From an uncultured Eubacteriales bacterium (GTDB lineage Bacteria > Bacillota > Clostridia > Oscillospirales > Acutalibacteraceae): DNA of 60,287 nt. Position 1 is the first letter of the stretch; each line of letters begins with the position of its first letter. The position numbers and the translations under genes are program-made. The stretch is taken from contig CASGAS010000004.1 of the NCBI GenBank assembly GCA_949299505.1, positions 1 to 60,287 of the forward strand. The letters are read 5' to 3'. Below, in pieces: positions 49,106-56,942 of this stretch. The notes beneath the pieces were generated by a model that was given only the letters and a program-made list of their open reading frames with translations, did not search any database and was not told the DNA's origin.

Positions 49106-50317
49106 TCAATAATACTTTTTGAATTTGCGGTACTGGTTTAGAAGGGCCGCCGCCGCGTAAAAACGGTGCTTGAGGTTTTTGTCCGCCTTGTAAAACAGCG
49201 GGGACGAGACCTTACCGGCCTTATAAAGCGCCTTGGCCTGCGCCTTTAACTCCGGGTCGGAGACGTATTTTGTAATGACGCCCTTCGGCACGACCGTGTA
49301 CAGATGCACGTTGTCCGCCACCGTGTAGTCGGGGAGCTTGTGGTAAATGTAATCGTCCACAATCCACTGGACCGCATTAAAGCCGCTGCCCGTGATGTAG
49401 AAGTTGCTGCGCCCGAGGCGGACGTTGATTTCAAAAAACTTGTACTTCCCGTCGCGGCGGTCGTACTTGATGTCGAAATTCGCAAAGCCGACGTACCCGA
49501 TGTGCTCTAAGAACTTCGTCGCCGCCGCCACAATGTCGGGGTTCACCTCGTTGATGATGGCGACGGGGTTGCCAATGGCCGTCGGCGTGTGGTCCTCCAA
49601 AAGCGTGTGCCCGAGCGCCGCGAAGCGGACCTTGGAATTCTGGTCGCAGTAGCAGGTCAGCACATGCATATAGGTGTCGTCGCCGGGGATTTTGTCCTGA
49701 ATCAGGAATTTGTAGTCGTAGCTCGACTGCTCCAGGTTCGCAAGCATTTCGCGTAAGGACGCCTCGTCGTCGAAGCTGAACACCTTGCGCTTGCCGGGGA
49801 ATTTCGCGTAATGATATTTCGCGCTGTTCGCGGGCTTAGCGATAACGGGGTAGTCGAAATCGAACCGCAGGTCGTTTTCCTTTCCGCATTCGTACACATA
49901 CGTTTTCGGGTAGTCAAGCCCCAGCTCCTCGAAAATCTCGTAGAACTTGTCCTTTAAGACAATGCGGTTCAAGAGCGCTTCGTCAATATAGGGGACGATG
50001 TAGTAGGGCTTGAGCACGTCCTTGCTCTCAATGAGCGCGCGGACGTACCAGTCCCCGCAGCCGAGCACAATCAGCTGCTTTTTGCCCTCGAATTCCCGGC
50101 CGACCTCCAAAAGACGCTCTAAGAGCACCTCTTTTTTTTCAAGGCCGGGGAACACGCGGTTCTCAATGATGTCGGAATTCGCAATATAGCCGCCTTTCGC
50201 CATGCTCAGCACCAGCGACTTGACGCCGTACGCCTCATGAAAGCTGCGCGCAAGCGAATAGGCGGTGATGTCCGCGCCCAAAATGACCGGTAAAAATTCC
50301 CGTTCCACACACTGCAT
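49106..50317 (-). CDS. ATP-grasp ligase, D-aspartate ligase (Aslfm)-like
   Basis: 403 residues. It starts with FLPVILGADITAYSLARSF, continues with YPVIAKPANSAKYHYAKFPG and LIQDKIPGDDTYMHVLTCY, and has the metal/ATP site FEINVRLGRSNFYITGSG; it ends in KFKKYY. From memory this pattern closely matches enterococcal D-aspartate ligase, which adds D-Asp to the Lys side chain of the peptidoglycan precursor. It heads the long leftward operon behind a perfect promoter. The start is the ATG at 50317 or the TTG at 50323; AAAGG lies 10 or 4 bases upstream respectively. Confidence 0.82.
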   Translation of the reverse strand: MQCVEREFLPVILGADITAYSLARSFHEAYGVKSLVLSMAKGGYIANSDIIENRVFPGLEKKEVLLERLLEVGREFEGKKQLIVLGCGDWYVRALIESKDVLKPYYIVPYIDEALLNRIVLKDKFYEIFEELGLDYPKTYVYECGKENDLRFDFDYPVIAKPANSAKYHYAKFPGKRKVFSFDDEASLREMLANLEQSSYDYKFLIQDKIPGDDTYMHVLTCYCDQNSKVRFAALGHTLLEDHTPTAIGNPVAIINEVNPDIVAAATKFLEHIGYVGFANFDIKYDRRDGKYKFFEINVRLGRSNFYITGSGFNAVQWIVDDYIYHKLPDYTVADNVHLYTVVPKGVITKYVSDPELKAQAKALYKAGKVSSPLFYKADKNLKHRFYAAAALLNQYRKFKKYY

Positions 50318-50365
50318 ATCCAAAAAGCCTTTCTTTCCGAGTTTTCCACAATATAGTATCTGTTT

Positions 50366-50394
50366 ATTATAAGGTATTACACACCCAATGTCAA
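50366..50394 (-). promoter_or_regulatory. promoter of the asl-rac-asnB...mfd operon
   Basis: On the minus strand, TTGACA (50389-50394), 17-base spacer, TATAAT (50366-50371): full consensus, about 45 bases before the ligase start. Confidence 0.92.
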
Positions 50395-50408
50395 ATGCCG
50401 TTCGCAGA

Positions 50409-50436
50409 AACGGGACGCAGCATGCGTCCCGTTTTC
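50409..50436 (-). terminator. terminator of the nudix-maf-patatin operon
   Basis: AACGGGACGCA pairs with TGCGTCCCGTT around a short loop (50409-50432), followed on the minus strand by TTCTG. It lies directly after the patatin stop codon. Confidence 0.75.
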
Positions 50437-50439
50437 CCG

Positions 50440-51288
50440 TTATTTTGCGACAAGCTGCCGGATTTTATCCAGCGCATGGTTCGTGTCGCGGAAGCCCTCG
50501 TAATAGCAGTGCTCGAGCTTGTCGGTGTCGGTGCTGAATTTGTCGACGACCAGCGGGTACTCGGGCGCAATGACGACCGCCCGGCCCGCCTTTTCCAGCT
50601 CCGCGCACAGCGCAAGCGACGCGTTGTAGCGAAGGTGGCGCGTGTCGAGCGCCTCAATCATTTTCGGGTACTCGCGCAGCACGCGTGTGTAAAGGTGCCG
50701 CAGCTTTTCCGGCCCCTTTTGGAAGTCGCGCGGTCTTGTGCGCACAATCAAAAGCCGGTCGCAGCCGTCGTCCAGCGCGCGCTGCACCGGAATGGAGTCC
50801 GCCGCGCCGCCGTCGAAATATTTGCGGCCGCCAATCTCTATCGGCGGGGAAAACATCGGCAGCGACGCCGAGGCCTTCAGCGGCGAAAAATCGTCGCGGG
50901 AAAGCGTTTCTTTGCCGAAATACGCGGCTTCGCCCGTTTCGGCGTCGGTCGTCACGGCGTAAAATTCCGTCGTGTCGCGGAAAAACGCGTCGTAATCGAA
51001 GGGGTCAAGCTCCTTGGGAATGGTGTCGTAGATGAAATCCAGCCCGAACACGGACTTTTCGTGGAGAATGGGGTCAAGCCCGATATAACGCTTGTCCTTG
51101 ATGTACTTTGTGTTGATGCGGAAATCGCGCCCGCGCTGGTTCGACAGGTACGAGACCGCGTGCCCCGCCCCGGCGGAAACGCCGATGCAGTAGTCAAAGC
51201 GTATTTCAGCGTCCATGAGCGCGTCGAGCACGCCGGAGGTGTAGATGCCGCGCATCCCGCCGCCCTCTAAGACAAGACCGGTTTTCAT
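50440..51288 (-). CDS. patatin-like phospholipase
   Basis: 282 residues. A Ser-Asp lipid acyl hydrolase: oxyanion loop EGGGMRGIY (8-16), nucleophile elbow GVSAGAG (Ser38) and catalytic Asp159 in DGGAADS. No signal peptide, so cytoplasmic or peripheral to the inner membrane. AAAGGA lies about 10 bases before the ATG. It is the last gene of an operon with nudix and maf, starting 20 bases after the maf stop codon. Confidence 0.93.
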   Translation of the reverse strand: MKTGLVLEGGGMRGIYTSGVLDALMDAEIRFDYCIGVSAGAGHAVSYLSNQRGRDFRINTKYIKDKRYIGLDPILHEKSVFGLDFIYDTIPKELDPFDYDAFFRDTTEFYAVTTDAETGEAAYFGKETLSRDDFSPLKASASLPMFSPPIEIGGRKYFDGGAADSIPVQRALDDGCDRLLIVRTRPRDFQKGPEKLRHLYTRVLREYPKMIEALDTRHLRYNASLALCAELEKAGRAVVIAPEYPLVVDKFSTDTDKLEHCYYEGFRDTNHALDKIRQLVAK

Positions 51289-51308
51289 TTTTTGTGCGTA
51301 TCCTTTCT

Positions 51309-51863
51309 TCAGAACCCAAAATTTTGCAGCTCGCGCGCCGTGCGCGCCAGCGGCAGACCGACGATGTTGAGATAATCTCCCGAAACGCGGCGCACAAACA
51401 GCGCCCCGCGCCCTTGAATGGCGTATGCCCCGGCTTTGCCCATCGCTTCGCCCGAACGCACATACGCGTCTATCTCGGCTTCGGAAAGCGGGAAAAAGGT
51501 GACGGCGCTGCGCTCGGAAAACAGGACCTCCCGCGAGCCGTCCGTAATGTACACGCCGGTGTATACGTGGTGCGTGCGCCCGGAAAGCAGCCGGAGCATC
51601 CCGCCGGCATCCGTTTCGTTTTGGGGCTTGCCGAGCCGCTGCCCGGCGCAGACGACCACCGTGTCGGCGGCAAGAACCACCTCGCCCGGGCCGCAGTCGA
51701 CCGCTTCCCCCTTGCGCTTCGCAAGCCGCCGCACCGCCGCCGCGGGGGAAAGGGAGGCGGGCAGCGCTTCATCCGCGCCCGAAACGCGCGTTACAAAGGA
51801 AAACCCGCCCTGCTTTAATATGTCTGCGCGCCGCGGGGACGCGGAAGCGAGCACCAGAATCAT
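51309..51863 (-). CDS. maf: Maf-family nucleoside triphosphate pyrophosphatase
   Basis: 184 residues. It hydrolyses non-canonical or modified NTPs to monophosphates. Motifs: LASASPRRADIL at the start, AADTVV (catalytic Asp), GKPQNETDA and GKAGAYAIQGRG. The ATG overlaps the nudix stop codon by four bases, so the two house-cleaning hydrolases are translationally coupled. Confidence 0.95.
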   Translation of the reverse strand: MILVLASASPRRADILKQGGFSFVTRVSGADEALPASLSPAAAVRRLAKRKGEAVDCGPGEVVLAADTVVVCAGQRLGKPQNETDAGGMLRLLSGRTHHVYTGVYITDGSREVLFSERSAVTFFPLSEAEIDAYVRSGEAMGKAGAYAIQGRGALFVRRVSGDYLNIVGLPLARTARELQNFGF

Positions 51864-52405
51864 AAAAGCCCCTCCTTTACGAGCTGATAGGTCTTCAGAA
51901 TCCCGACTTGCGTTTTCGCGTCGGGAATTTGATTGTCCAGCACCATGCGGTACGCCGTCTCGAGCGGGATGCGCCGCAGCCGGAGAAATTCGTCCTCGTC
52001 GGGCTGCGGGGCGGAAAAGGCAAGGTCCGTGGCAAGATACAGGTGGATGATTTCCCCGCAGTAGCCGGGCGTGGGGTAAAGCGTCCCGAGCGAGCGGTAG
52101 CGCTGCGCGGCGGCGCCGGCCTCCTCGTGCAATTCCCGCTTGCCCGCCTCCAAGGGGTCCTCCCCGTACTCCAGCTTCCCGGCGGGCAGCTCTAAGACGA
52201 CCTGCCCGTACGGGTACCGGAACTGCTCGACGAACAGCAGCTCCCGCGCCTTAGTAAGCGCCGCGATGCACACGCCGCCCGGGTGCTCCACCACCTCGCG
52301 CAGGGCGGGCCTGCCGTTGGGCAGCTCAATGTCGTCCACGCGCAGGTTGAGGATGCGGCCTTTGTACTTGTACGTTTGCCGCAGCGTTTTTTCCGTTAAG
52401 TTCAT
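51860..52405 (-). CDS. Nudix hydrolase, ADP-ribose pyrophosphatase type
   Basis: 181 residues. The Nudix box G-x5-E-x7-REUxEExGU is complete, from GKLEYGEDPLEAG to RELHEEAGA. The flanking segments VRVDDIELPNG-like and EQFRYPYGQVVLELPAG match ADP-sugar (ADP-ribose) pyrophosphatases of the NudF type. AAAGGACGC precedes the ATG at 52405. It is the first gene of the nudix-maf-patatin operon. In the 73-base divergent gap I see a GTGTGGG/CCCACAC hairpin but no clear promoter. Confidence 0.92.
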   Translation of the reverse strand: MNLTEKTLRQTYKYKGRILNLRVDDIELPNGRPALREVVEHPGGVCIAALTKARELLFVEQFRYPYGQVVLELPAGKLEYGEDPLEAGKRELHEEAGAAAQRYRSLGTLYPTPGYCGEIIHLYLATDLAFSAPQPDEDEFLRLRRIPLETAYRMVLDNQIPDAKTQVGILKTYQLVKEGLL

Positions 52406-52478
52406 ACTATCCGCGTCCTTTCGCGCATATAGGTGCAGTGTGGGGCTTGCCCACACGTTTGAACTGGGAGGATGCCGT

Positions 52479-53351
52479 ATGTCGGTTTGGGAAGCGCCGT
52501 TTTCACATGCGCAAAGCAAAAGGCTTTGCGCGCATTTGCTTGCAAAGTATCCGTTCGCCGCCGTTTCGGTGCTGGGCAGCACGGTGGGCGGCCGGGCGAT
52601 TTTCGCGCTGCACGTCGGCGCCGTGACGGGCGCGCCGGTGCTGTATGTATCCGGTTTTTCGGGGCGCGACGCTGCGGGCAGCCTGGCCTTGTACCGGTTT
52701 TTCGACTGCGTCTGCCGTGCCGTTTCGCGCGACACGACGCTTTGCGGAGTCAAGCTGCGCCGGACGCTGCAAAGCAGGCGGCTCGTGGTTGTGCCGTGCT
52801 TAAACCCCGACGGCGTCGAAATCTGCCGCACGGGCGCCTTGGGCGCGGGGGTATACGCGGGGCTTGTCGGGCGCGCGGGCGCAGACGACCTGCGCGCCTG
52901 GCCCTGCAACGCGCGGGGCGTTGCGCTTGCGCACAATTTTGCATACCGCCACACGCCGCACCCGTTTTCCGCGCTCGAAACGGCCGGCGCGCGCGACGCG
53001 TGCTATGCCGGCCCGGCGCCGGAAAGCGAAACGGAAACCGCGGCGCTTGCGCGGCTTTGCCGCCACACGCCGTTCCGGCAGGCGGTGCTTTTGCGCGGCG
53101 GGGACGGCAGGCTCTTTTGGAACGCGCCGAAAGACCTTACCGACGCGCCCCTGATGGCGCGCGTGCTGGCGTCGGCCGGGGATTTTGCGCTGTCGCAAAA
53201 GGGGGAACCGCTGCTTCGCGGCAGCTTTCCCGCCTGGTTTGCCGAAACCCTGCGCGCCCCGGCGTTCGAGCTTGCCGTTTCCGACGCGCAGCCGCCGAAA
53301 ACGCTCTGGCAAACGGCGCAGGAGGCGCTGCTTTTGGCGGCGCTTCTGTAA
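52479..53351 (+). CDS. M14-carboxypeptidase-fold protein lacking zinc ligands (probable pseudoenzyme)
   Basis: 290 residues, no signal peptide. The overall order follows clostridial M14 peptidases: VLGSTVGGRAIFALHVG, LYVSGFSGRDAAGSLALYRF, VVVPCLNPDGVEI, NARGVALAHNF and PESETETAALARLC. The zinc H-x-x-E is replaced by S-G-R-D (61-64). The third ligand region reads VLLRGGD with no His, and the catalytic Glu region near the C-terminus reads FELAVS. It is therefore unlikely to be an active metallopeptidase. GGGAGG lies six bases before the ATG at 52479. It is convergent with the ubiquitin-like gene, with only seven bases between stops. Confidence 0.75.
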   Translation: MSVWEAPFSHAQSKRLCAHLLAKYPFAAVSVLGSTVGGRAIFALHVGAVTGAPVLYVSGFSGRDAAGSLALYRFFDCVCRAVSRDTTLCGVKLRRTLQSRRLVVVPCLNPDGVEICRTGALGAGVYAGLVGRAGADDLRAWPCNARGVALAHNFAYRHTPHPFSALETAGARDACYAGPAPESETETAALARLCRHTPFRQAVLLRGGDGRLFWNAPKDLTDAPLMARVLASAGDFALSQKGEPLLRGSFPAWFAETLRAPAFELAVSDAQPPKTLWQTAQEALLLAALL

Positions 53352-53358
53352 ATTTCGT

Positions 53359-54060
53359 TTATACGACGGCGGCCGTATAGGTCAGCGTCGTGCGGTACTG
53401 CCCGACCGGCGCGGCTTTCCGGGCGTCGGCGGCAATGGAAAAGGTCACGGGCGCGGCGTCCTGCACGCCGTCCGTTACCGCGGGAAAGGTCTGGCTGCTG
53501 TTTTGGAGCGCGGAAAACGCTATTCCGGGAAAGCCGCCGGCGGCCGCCTGTTCGTTTATAAGCAGGTGTTCGCCGTTTTCCGGCGCGACGGTGACAAGCA
53601 GGCTTTTGCCGATAAGCAGCCGCGTCTGGACCGCATAGCCCGCGTCAACGGGGTCGGTCGTGCCCCAGGGGATCGGGATTTCGGCGGGCACCGTTACGGT
53701 GTACGACGTGTCGTTTGTGGAAAAGAGCGTTTTTACCTCAGCGGTGTAGCTTGCCGGGCTCCCGTCGATTTCGATGAAGACGTTGTCCAACAAAACCAAA
53801 TGCAGCGTCGAATCCTTCTGGATGGAATAATCCTGCAGGGTATTTTCGTCCTCCAGCTGCTTGCCCGCAAAAATCAGCCGCTGCTTTTCGGTCGGAACGC
53901 CCTCCTTGTCCCGGATTTTTTCCTTGACCGACGCGACCGTGTCGGTCGACTCGACCTCGAGCACGATGTGCCTGCCGGTAAGCGTTTTGACAAAAATCTG
54001 CATGGCGAAGCACGGAACGGTGCAAACGCACACAAGCAGCGCGGCGAGCAGAGCGGACAA
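53359..54060 (-). CDS. exported ubiquitin-domain protein
   Basis: 233 residues from a TTG at 54060. Residues 1-19 are a signal peptide core ending PCFA; cleavage there would leave Met20, which aligns with Met1 of ubiquitin. Residues 20-90 match eukaryotic ubiquitin at 52 of 71 positions by hand alignment, including [22 protein letters not shown] and STLHLVL. The Leu8/Ile44/Val70 patch, His68 and Lys6, 27, 29, 33, 48 and 63 are kept; Lys11 is Arg. The LRLRGG tail is absent, so ordinary E1 conjugation is not expected. Residues 91-233 form a beta-rich domain ([25 protein letters not shown]) like those on clostridial surface proteins. It follows murD in the same frame. Start codon: see findings. 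Confidence 0.88.
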   Translation of the reverse strand: MSALLAALLVCVCTVPCFAMQIFVKTLTGRHIVLEVESTDTVASVKEKIRDKEGVPTEKQRLIFAGKQLEDENTLQDYSIQKDSTLHLVLLDNVFIEIDGSPASYTAEVKTLFSTNDTSYTVTVPAEIPIPWGTTDPVDAGYAVQTRLLIGKSLLVTVAPENGEHLLINEQAAAGGFPGIAFSALQNSSQTFPAVTDGVQDAAPVTFSIAADARKAAPVGQYRTTLTYTAAVV

Positions 54061-54075
54061 AAGTTTTTTATGGGC

Positions 54076-55371
54076 TTACGCCTCCCCGTATTTTCGGACG
54101 AGCGCTTTGTAGTGCCGCCCTTTTTCCTCGAAATTTTTATAGACGTTGTAGCTCGACGCCGCCGGGGACAGCAGACAGATTTTGCCCGGCGCGGTGCAGC
54201 GGTACGCAAGGCGCACCGCCTCGTCCAAGTCTGCGACGGCGACGGCGTTCTTTTCGGGGGCAAGCGCCCGGATGGCGGCGACGACCGTATGGCCGGTGTC
54301 GGGCAGGCCGAAGATGTTGCGAACGCCGCTTTCCGCGAGTGCCTCCTCAAAGCCCTTGTAGGAAATGCCGCGGTCCATGCCGCCGACCAGCAGCGTGTCG
54401 ACGTTCCCTAACGCCTCCACCGCGCACAGAACGGCGTGCGGAATGGTCGCGATGCAGTCGTTGTAAAACGTAATGCCCTTAAACGTGCCGACCTTTTCCA
54501 TGCGGTGCTCAATGCCCCGGTATTTGTGCACGGCGGCCTGTATCTGCGCGTCCGTCACGCCGAAGCGCGCCGCCGCGGCGCGCGCGAACAGCACGTCCTG
54601 GCGGTTGTGCGCGCCCAAAAGGTGTTCGTTTTGCAGCGGGAACGGCAGCGGGTCGTCTTTTCGGACCGCCTGCTTTTTCGCGGGCGTGTCCGAAAGCCCC
54701 GGGAAAAGCGCCAGCCCCTGGTCGCCGTTGTAGATAAGCAGGTCGTCCGGCCCCTGGTACAGGCCGATGTGCGCTTTCGCCTGCGCATAGCCCGCAAAGC
54801 CGCCGCGGTAGTGCTCCAGGTGCTCCTCAAACAGGTTCGTCAGCACCGCGACCTCGGGCGACGCGTGGGTGAATTCCAGCTGGTGCGACGACATTTCAAT
54901 GACCGCAACGCTGGTTTCGGAAACGGTTTCCAGCGCTTCAAAAACCGGCACGCCAATGTTGCCGATAAGCCGGCTGTCGAAGCCCGCCTCCTGCAGGCAC
55001 AGGTGGATGAGCGTCGAGGTCGTCGTCTTGCCCTTCGAGCCGGTCACGCCCACCTTGCGGCAGGGCGCGAAGCGCAAAAACAGGTCGACCTGGCAGGTGA
55101 TTTCGGCGTCCCCGGTGTTTTCCACGTCCTTAAAGGAAATGCCGGGGCTTTTGAGCACCACGTCGAACTGCGAAAGGGCGGAAAGATAGTCCGCGCCGGA
55201 AAAGACGGTCAGGTGCGGGTCGTCGACGGCTATCTCGTTTTTATCGGCGACGGCAAGCGTCTTTTCCGGAAAAAAGCGGCGCAGATAGCGGTAGGAGGAC
55301 TGCCCCTCGCGGCCGAAGCCGACGAGCAGGACGGTCTTATTTTGCAGATAGGCGGCAATCGGCGGCAACAA
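54076..55371 (-). CDS. murD: UDP-N-acetylmuramoyl-L-alanine:glutamate ligase (MurD family, possibly MurD2)
   Basis: 431 residues. Motifs: [16 protein letters not shown] near the start, Walker-like [35 protein letters not shown] and the C-terminal ligase domain with [13 protein letters not shown] and [19 protein letters not shown]. It adds glutamate to UDP-MurNAc-L-Ala. The start is a TTG at 55371 behind AAAGGAG, overlapping the end of murL by 35 bases. Because murL epimerises a terminal L-Glu, this enzyme may use L-Glu (MurD2 type) instead of D-Glu. Confidence 0.92.
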   Translation of the reverse strand: MLPPIAAYLQNKTVLLVGFGREGQSSYRYLRRFFPEKTLAVADKNEIAVDDPHLTVFSGADYLSALSQFDVVLKSPGISFKDVENTGDAEITCQVDLFLRFAPCRKVGVTGSKGKTTTSTLIHLCLQEAGFDSRLIGNIGVPVFEALETVSETSVAVIEMSSHQLEFTHASPEVAVLTNLFEEHLEHYRGGFAGYAQAKAHIGLYQGPDDLLIYNGDQGLALFPGLSDTPAKKQAVRKDDPLPFPLQNEHLLGAHNRQDVLFARAAAARFGVTDAQIQAAVHKYRGIEHRMEKVGTFKGITFYNDCIATIPHAVLCAVEALGNVDTLLVGGMDRGISYKGFEEALAESGVRNIFGLPDTGHTVVAAIRALAPEKNAVAVADLDEAVRLAYRCTAPGKICLLSPAASSYNVYKNFEEKGRHYKALVRKYGEA

Positions 55372-56734
55372 AGCGGTACATCTCCTTTACGGCGGGCAGG
55401 AAAGCCGCCGGAATGTTGTGTTCGTCGTTCCAGTCGAGCAGCGGCCGGTCGCCTGTGCGCACGGCTTTTTCGGTAAACCGCCGCAGCAGGCACGGCAGCG
55501 CACGCCCGGCTTTTTGGAACCGGTCGGCGGTCATCCATAGCGCCGCGCAAAGCTCCGACGGCGTGCCGACGCATTCAAAGGGCTTGACGGGCGAAAACCC
55601 GCACAGTCCGTCAAAATCGGCCGTAAGCGCCGGGTCGTCCAAAAGGTCGCCGCCGAAAATTGAGCACAGCCGGTCGTAGTCGAGAAACGGCGACAGGATG
55701 GAAAAGACAAACAGGCATTTCGAGCATTTGCCGCACCAGACGTTCTGCTTGCTGCCGCGGTTGCAGCTGCGGAAGGTGTCGTGGAACTGTTCGAGCGCGG
55801 CGAAGCGTTTGGCAATCTGCAATTCGTTAAAGGGCCGCAGCAGACTGAAATAATGTATGTCGGGCGTGAGGACGCGCGCGCAGTACGCGGCGAAATCCCG
55901 CTCGAACGCATAGGATTTGGAATACTGGTGGTTGACCTCGGTCCCCGCAATGTTGGCGTCGTTGGCGCTCGATTCGTTGGAGAGCACAATGTCCGTCGCG
56001 CCGACCAGGTACGCGCAGTACGCGGACAAAAACGCGACGATTGCCGAAAACGGCGTATGGCCGTTGAAAAAGCCTCTGGCGTTGAGCGCCAAAAGGCCGG
56101 GGTCAATGGTCCGGTAGGTGCGCACCACCGCGTCGGGCGTATAGCCCGCGGCAAGCACGGTGTCGGTGCGCGCCTTTTGGTCGTTGACGGTAAAAAACAG
56201 GTTCTTTTCCGGCGCGTCCGCAAGCAGCGCGGCCGTTACGCAGCTGTCCTTGCCGCCGCCGACGGGCACAAGCCGAAGCCCCGCGGTGCGAAACGCCGCC
56301 GCGTCGGGCGCGGCGCCGGGCGCCTTGGGGCAGGAAACCAGCTCCATGAAATCCTGTTCGTTCGTCTGGATGCCGTTGCGGTAGAAAAATTCCGACAGCC
56401 CGCGGAAATAAAGCTTTTTCCAGAACCGGACGTCCTCCTCTGTAAGCGCGCCCGCGCGCACCTCGACGCGGCGCGGGCAGGCGGCTTTCCAGTAGCTGAT
56501 AAGCTCGACAAGCCCGAGCGCAAAAACGAACCGCCGCGCAAGCGGGCCCTGCGGGTCGTTTAGGAGCGTCAGGTTTTCGGTTTCGATTTCGGTTGTCGGC
56601 GCAAAGCGGCAAAGCCCCTCTACGGAAAACGAAAAGGTCAGCCGCAGGCGCGTACCGGCGCGTTCAATAGAAAAATCGTCATAGGAAAACACGGGGTACT
56701 GCTTTTGCAGCGCCAGAAAACGGTCGGTGGACAT
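55337..56734 (-). CDS. murL: UDP-MurNAc-L-Ala-L-Glu epimerase family (MurL-like)
   Basis: 465 residues. A PP-loop-like VPVGGGKDS (GGGKDS at 159-164) and a late WCGKCSKCLFVFSILSPFLDY (Cys332, 335, 338) match the MurL family, which in Xanthomonas converts the L-Glu of UDP-MurNAc-L-Ala-L-Glu to D-Glu using ATP. SNESSANDANI and NHQYSKSYAFERDF are further conserved blocks. AAGGAGG precedes the ATG at 56734. It is first in the operon murL-murD-ubiquitin-like. The family assignment is from memory of the conserved blocks. Confidence 0.83.
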   Translation of the reverse strand: MSTDRFLALQKQYPVFSYDDFSIERAGTRLRLTFSFSVEGLCRFAPTTEIETENLTLLNDPQGPLARRFVFALGLVELISYWKAACPRRVEVRAGALTEEDVRFWKKLYFRGLSEFFYRNGIQTNEQDFMELVSCPKAPGAAPDAAAFRTAGLRLVPVGGGKDSCVTAALLADAPEKNLFFTVNDQKARTDTVLAAGYTPDAVVRTYRTIDPGLLALNARGFFNGHTPFSAIVAFLSAYCAYLVGATDIVLSNESSANDANIAGTEVNHQYSKSYAFERDFAAYCARVLTPDIHYFSLLRPFNELQIAKRFAALEQFHDTFRSCNRGSKQNVWCGKCSKCLFVFSILSPFLDYDRLCSIFGGDLLDDPALTADFDGLCGFSPVKPFECVGTPSELCAALWMTADRFQKAGRALPCLLRRFTEKAVRTGDRPLLDWNDEHNIPAAFLPAVKEMYRFVAADCRLSAK

Positions 56735-56755
56735 ACGCAGCCTCCTTATTTTCCT

Positions 56756-56784
56756 ATTATACGAAGAATCGCCCGGGATTGCAA
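56756..56784 (-). promoter_or_regulatory. promoter of murL-murD-ubiquitin-like operon
   Basis: On the minus strand, TTGCAA (56779-56784), 17-base spacer, TATAAT (56756-56761), about 22 bases upstream of the murL ATG. Confidence 0.82.
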
Positions 56785-56839
56785 GGCGGCGCGGCAAATT
56801 CCGCAGAAAAATTTCCTGCGAAATCCCGAAAAAAGCGTA

Positions 56840-56908
56840 TTGCTATTTTTGGGCAGATATGCTACAATTTTCCCATGCTTGTCGAAATTGTTATTGTTTT
56901 TATATAAT
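56840..56908 (+). promoter_or_regulatory. two candidate promoters of the EF-G-like gene
   Basis: P1: TTGCTA (56840-56845), 17 bases, TACAAT (56863-56868) with an extended TGC. P2: TTGTCG (56879-56884), 18 bases, TATAAT (56903-56908). Confidence 0.7.
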
Positions 56909-56942
56909 AAGCGGCAGGGAATTTGAAACAGGAGGCGTTTTT

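Noticed and set aside
53359-54060. ThiS/MoaD-type bacterial sulfur carrier as an explanation for the ubiquitin domain
   Set aside because: Those proteins share only the fold and end in Gly-Gly; this domain shares most residues with ubiquitin itself and has no Gly-Gly.
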